DNA of 64,000 bases from positions 620,001 through 684,000 of the forward strand of contig CAVPNW010000016.1 in NCBI GenBank assembly GCA_963706875.1, written 5' to 3'. Position 1 is the stretch's first letter. Every line of letters starts with the position of its first letter. Below are positions 60,586-64,000 of the stretch, piece by piece. This DNA comes from Prado023 sp963706875. Its GTDB lineage: Bacteria > Actinomycetota > Actinomycetes > S36-B12 > CAIYMF01. The translations under genes and the position numbers were made by a program. The notes beneath the pieces are model-generated. The model did no database searches. It was given only the letters and a program-made list of their open reading frames with translations, and was not told where the DNA came from.

Positions 60586-63129
60586 GTGACGATCGACCCA
60601 CGCCCAGCGACCGCGCCCTCCGCCTCCGCTTCCCCGGGCTCCCCGCCGGCCCCGACGGATCCACGCTCCCCCGGCCTGCCGGCTCGCGCGCGGGTGGTCG
60701 TGATCGGAGGCGGGATCATCGGGACATCGATCGCCTACCACCTCGCCGAGCAGGGCTGGACCGACACCGTGCTGCTCGAGCGCGACCGGCTCACCTCGGG
60801 CACGACCTGGCACGCCGCCGGCCTGATGGTCACGTTCGGCTCGACCTCGCAGACGTCGACCGAGCTGCGGATGTACACCAAGGACCTGTACTCCCGGCTC
60901 GAGGCCGAGACCGGGCAGGCCACGGGGTTCCGCCCGATCGGGCTGATCGAGGTCGCGGCCGACGAGGGCCGCCTCGAGGAGTACCGGCGGGTGTCGGCGT
61001 TCAACCGGCACTGCGGGGTGGACGTCCACGAGATCAGCGCCCGCGAGGTCGGCGAGCTGTTCCCGATCGCGCGCACCGACGACATCCTCGCCGCGTTCTA
61101 CACCCCGACCGACGGCCGGGTGAATCCGGTCGACGTCACGATGGCCCTGGCCAGGGGCGCCCGGATGCGCGGGGCGACGCTGCTGGAGGGCACCCCGGCG
61201 ATCGACGTGCTGACCCGTGAGGGCGCGGTCGCCGGCGTGCGCACGCCGGCTGGTGACATCGAGTGCGAGTACGTCGTCAATGCCGCGGGCATGTGGGCCC
61301 GGCAGCTCGGCGAGCGCTCGGGGGTGAGCATCCCGCTGCAGGCGGCTGAGCACTACTACCTGATCACCGGGGCGATGCCCGAGGTCGACCCGGACTGGCC
61401 GGTGCTCGAGGATCCCAGCAACTTCACCTACATCCGGCCCGAGGGTGACGGGCTGATGGTCGGGCTGTTCGAGACGGTCTGTGCGCCCTGGAACGTCGGC
61501 CGGATCCCCGAGGACTTCTCCTTCGGCACGATCCAGCCGGACTGGGACCGGATGGGCCCCTACGTCGAGGCTGCGATGAGCCGGGTGCCCGCAACCCTGG
61601 ACGCCGGGATCCACACGTTCTTCTGCGGCCCGGAGTCGTTCACCCCCGACCTGCTGCCGGTCATCGGCGAGGCACCCGAGGTGCGCAACTACTTCGTGGC
61701 CGCCGGGCTGAACTCGATCGGGATCCTGACCGGTGGCGGGTGGGGCCGGGCCATCGCGCACTGGATCACCAGCGGGTCCCCGGACATCGACGTCACGGGC
61801 GTGAACATCGACCGCCTGCACCCCTACCAGGCCACGCCTCGTTATCGGGCGACGCGCACGGTCGAGAGCCTCGGGATGGTCTACGAGTGCCACTACCCGG
61901 GGCGCTCGATGCGCACGGCGCGGGGCGTGAAGCGCTCGCCGCTGCACGACCGCGTCGCCGCGCAGGGCGCGTGGTTCAAGGATGTCTCCGGGTGGGAGGG
62001 AACGGACTGGTTCGCCGGCGCGGGCGTCGTCCCGGACGAGCCGGCGCTCACCTGGGGCCGCCCGGACTTCTGGTCGCACTGGGCCGCGGAGCACCGTTCA
62101 GTCCGAGAGGGCGTGGGGCTGTTCGACATGTCGTTCATGGCGAAGTTCGAGGTGACCGGGTCGGACGCCGGCGCGCTGCTCGAGCGGCTGAGCGCCAACT
62201 CCGTCGACGGCGAGCCGGGGCGGATCACCTACACCCAGTGGCTCAACGAGCACGGCCGTCTCGAGGCGGACGTGACCGTCACCAAGCGCGCCGACAACGA
62301 CTTCCTCGTGGTCGCCTCGGACACCGCGCACAGGCATGTGCTGACCTGGCTGCGCCGGCACGCCGGTGACGCACGGGTGTCGATCGCCGACGTCACCTCG
62401 GGGCTGGCGCAGATCACCGTCCAGGGGCCGCGCTCGCGCGAGGTGCTCGCGGCCGTGACGAGCGTCGACCTCGCCGACGCGGCGTTCCCGTTCCGTGCAG
62501 CGCGAGAGATCGACCTGGGGTTCGCCCTCGGTCTCTGCACCAGGATCACGTATGTCGGTGAGCTCGGCTACGAGTTGTTCGTCCCGGCGGAGATGGCGGT
62601 GGCGGCCTACGACGAGATCGTGGCGGCCGGCGAGGCGCACGGTCTGCGCCACTGTGGGCTCAAGGCCCTGGGCAGCTTGCGTCTGGAGAAGGCCTACCGC
62701 GACTACGGCCACGACATCGACAACACCGACGACCCGCTCGAGGCCGGGCTGGGCTTCGCGGTCGCCTGGGACAAGCAGGGTGGATTCACCGGCAGGGACG
62801 CCCTCGCGGCGCGGCGCGATGCGCGTGGCGGCCGACCGCCCACGCGTCGGTTGGTCCAGGTCCTGCTCGCCGCCCCCGAGCCGATGATGGTGCACGCAGA
62901 GGTGGTCCGTCGTGACGGCGTCGAGGTGGGCTACCTGCGTTCGGCGTCCTACGGGTTCACGCTGGGCGGGGCGGTCGGGTTGGCGATGGTCGACGCTGGG
63001 GATGCGCCCCTGGACGCCGACTGGCTCACGTCGGGCGAGTGGACGGTGCAGGTGGCCAACGACAAGATCCCGGCGCGGGTGTCGCTGGCCCCGATGTACG
63101 ACCCCCGAAGCGAGCGGGTCCGCGGCTGA
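60586..63129 (+). CDS. FAD-dependent dimethylglycine/sarcosine dehydrogenase-like protein with a GcvT domain
   Basis: An 847-residue two-part enzyme from GTG 60586. Residues ~35-440 are the DAO-type FAD domain: VVVIGGGIIGTSIAYHLAEQ (dinucleotide fold) and TSGTTWHAAGLMV, whose His is the covalent-FAD site in dimethylglycine dehydrogenase. Residues ~450-840 form the aminomethyltransferase (GcvT) tetrahydrofolate domain (RSVREGVGLFDMSFMAKFEV, GYELFVPAEMAVAAYDEIVA). The enzyme oxidises an N-methyl amino acid and passes the C1 unit to tetrahydrofolate. GGAAGG precedes the start. Confidence 0.92.
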   Translation: MTIDPRPATAPSASASPGSPPAPTDPRSPGLPARARVVVIGGGIIGTSIAYHLAEQGWTDTVLLERDRLTSGTTWHAAGLMVTFGSTSQTSTELRMYTKDLYSRLEAETGQATGFRPIGLIEVAADEGRLEEYRRVSAFNRHCGVDVHEISAREVGELFPIARTDDILAAFYTPTDGRVNPVDVTMALARGARMRGATLLEGTPAIDVLTREGAVAGVRTPAGDIECEYVVNAAGMWARQLGERSGVSIPLQAAEHYYLITGAMPEVDPDWPVLEDPSNFTYIRPEGDGLMVGLFETVCAPWNVGRIPEDFSFGTIQPDWDRMGPYVEAAMSRVPATLDAGIHTFFCGPESFTPDLLPVIGEAPEVRNYFVAAGLNSIGILTGGGWGRAIAHWITSGSPDIDVTGVNIDRLHPYQATPRYRATRTVESLGMVYECHYPGRSMRTARGVKRSPLHDRVAAQGAWFKDVSGWEGTDWFAGAGVVPDEPALTWGRPDFWSHWAAEHRSVREGVGLFDMSFMAKFEVTGSDAGALLERLSANSVDGEPGRITYTQWLNEHGRLEADVTVTKRADNDFLVVASDTAHRHVLTWLRRHAGDARVSIADVTSGLAQITVQGPRSREVLAAVTSVDLADAAFPFRAAREIDLGFALGLCTRITYVGELGYELFVPAEMAVAAYDEIVAAGEAHGLRHCGLKALGSLRLEKAYRDYGHDIDNTDDPLEAGLGFAVAWDKQGGFTGRDALAARRDARGGRPPTRRLVQVLLAAPEPMMVHAEVVRRDGVEVGYLRSASYGFTLGGAVGLAMVDAGDAPLDADWLTSGEWTVQVANDKIPARVSLAPMYDPRSERVRG

Positions 63130-63141
63130 GCTGTTGTGGTG

Positions 63142-63174
63142 GTCGATTCGGTCGTTCCAATCGACCGAGTCGAC
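63142..63174. terminator. Hairpin between convergent genes
   Basis: GTCGATTCGGTC (63142-63153) and GACCGAGTCGAC (63163-63174) pair with one G-T position around a 9-nt loop. It lies just past the FAD/GcvT stop and at the end of the CPBP gene, so it can terminate either. Its core resembles the palindrome inside the E2 gene. Confidence 0.6.
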
Positions 63175-64000
63175 TACCAGCTGCCCTGGTCCACCAGCTG
63201 GGCGCGCTCGCTGAGGGTGAGGGCCAGCGCCCGGTTGGCGCTCGGCTCCCCGGGCGGGACCTGCATCGTGGTCCAGGAACCGTCCTTGAGCAGGATCACG
63301 ACCTGCGATCCGCCAGGGACGGTCGACGGGTACACCACGTTGATGCGCTCGAGCGGCAGCACCGCAACGGGTTCCGCTGCGCCGTCACTGACCACGACGT
63401 GGGTGCTGGTGGCCTCCACCCGGACCGGTGCCGCCGAGCCCGACCATGCGACGGAGCGGAAGGTCCGCGACGGGAGGCCGGCCTGCATCTCGTAGCGCTG
63501 GTACGGCGTCAGGCTGCCCCGCGCGGGCCAGTGGGTCCAGATGAACCAGACCAGGAACGGCAGGCTCAGCAGCAGGAACAGCCCCGCGGTCATCAGCGAC
63601 TCGGACAGCGTCGCGGTCTGCGTGGCAGCCTCCGGGGAGACGATCCGGATGGCCAGGAGTGCCCCGAGGTTGTTCAGGAAGTGGATGATGATCCCCGGCC
63701 ACAGCGACCCGGTGCGCAGGTAGAGCAGGCCGGTGACGACGCCGAACATGCCTGCACCCACCGGGTCCGCGTGCAGGATGCCGAAGAACACCGCGGAGAC
63801 GATCACCGCCACGCCCACCCGCCACTTCACGGCGAATCGTTCCAGCAGGACCCCACGGAACACGATCTCCTCGACAAGGGGGGGCAGGATCACGATCCCG
63901 ATCAGCGCCAGCAAGAGATTGCCCTGGCCCACGCCGGCGAGCGAGTCGTCCATCCAGGGGGCGACCAGCTCCGTGAGGGTGATGGCCGCCAGGGAGAACA
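63174..64000 (-). CDS. CPBP-family intramembrane metalloprotease (N-terminus off the window)
   Basis: The C-terminal 275 codons of a membrane protease; the frame continues past the right edge (FSLAAITLTELVAPWM before MDDSL). The CPBP/Abi motifs are present: LPPLVEEIVFRGVLL (EExxxR), VSAVFFGILHADPVG (FxxxH) and IIIHFLNNLGAL (HxxxN). A final membrane helix (LMTAGLFLLLSLPFLVWFIW) is followed by a ~110-residue soluble C-terminal domain (PVRVEATSTHVVVSDGAAEP). Relatives process prenylated proteins or act in bacteriocin immunity; no substrate is evident here. Confidence 0.9.
   Translation of the reverse strand, partial: FSLAAITLTELVAPWMDDSLAGVGQGNLLLALIGIVILPPLVEEIVFRGVLLERFAVKWRVGVAVIVSAVFFGILHADPVGAGMFGVVTGLLYLRTGSLWPGIIIHFLNNLGALLAIRIVSPEAATQTATLSESLMTAGLFLLLSLPFLVWFIWTHWPARGSLTPYQRYEMQAGLPSRTFRSVAWSGSAAPVRVEATSTHVVVSDGAAEPVAVLPLERINVVYPSTVPGGSQVVILLKDGSWTTMQVPPGEPSANRALALTLSERAQLVDQGSW

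Overview
The window is high-GC DNA (roughly 68-70% G+C by eye) from an actinobacterium. The evidence is the gene content and order: an aceE-type homodimeric pyruvate dehydrogenase E1 next to ahpE, a DUF3052 gene and a DUF3145 gene; an RNase HI/phosphatase fusion followed by a C4 zinc-ribbon coiled-coil protein and a NIF3-like protein; a DUF222/HNH endonuclease behind an actinobacterial LexA box; and a class A RNase P RNA. I cannot name a genus. No transposase, integrase, phage gene or CRISPR array was seen.

Layout. 1-4.9 kb: a truncated YyaL-like thioredoxin-domain protein, a secreted GH25/DUF1906-like protein, a small conserved protein, HU and an amidohydrolase. 4.9-22.0 kb: an accessory island rich in proteases and conflict-system domains. 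It runs ComEC-like metallo-beta-lactamase, Trypco1 protein, membrane-anchored CHAT (caspase-like) protease; then an S8 subtilase, alpha/beta hydrolase and UDG-family operon on the minus strand; then, divergently, a caspase, a gluzincin-like metalloprotease, a BTAD/SARP-type regulator, a papain-like C1 protease, a small protein sharing the C1 protease's C-terminal domain, a chagasin-type (I42) cysteine-protease inhibitor, DUF5995, a DUF4231/SLATT-like membrane protein and a large polytopic membrane protein. 22.0-36.4 kb: mixed single genes (Rieske lipoprotein, PH-like/SHOCT protein, Gfo/Idh oxidoreductase, DUF1801, GNAT, PLD-helicase-DUF3427, amidohydrolase, AAA ATPase, SOS-controlled HNH nuclease). 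36.4-46.1 kb: RNase P RNA, glyoxalase-like protein, RNB exoribonuclease, PPK2, a candidate structured ncRNA, RNase HI/phosphatase, zinc-ribbon protein, NIF3 protein and a kinase/flippase fusion. 46.1-51.9 kb: one translationally coupled operon of acyl-CoA synthetase, E1-alpha, E1-beta, E2 and acyl carrier protein. 52.0-64.0 kb: tRNA-Val, ahpE, aceE region, DUF3145, a secreted repeat protein, an FAD/GcvT dehydrogenase and a CPBP protease that runs off the right edge.

The most interesting part is 9.5-22 kb. Four proteases of different fold (subtilase, caspase, metalloprotease, papain-like), none with an evident signal peptide, sit with a cysteine-protease inhibitor, membrane proteins and a SARP-like regulator. 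Two intergenic regions of the same island, upstream of the subtilase/caspase pair and upstream of the papain-like gene, carry direct repeats with a GNGAC core spaced exactly 11 bp (six copies and three copies). Eleven-bp direct repeats are the known binding arrangement of SARP regulators, so the BTAD protein is the natural candidate to co-regulate these genes. I infer an intracellular proteolytic response or conflict system; its function is not shown by sequence alone.

Three genes (1381-2635, 2646-3099 and aceE) each read as intact only if one extra base in a G/C-rich stretch is removed. All three differ by +1 base, which suggests assembly or sequencing indels rather than real gene decay.
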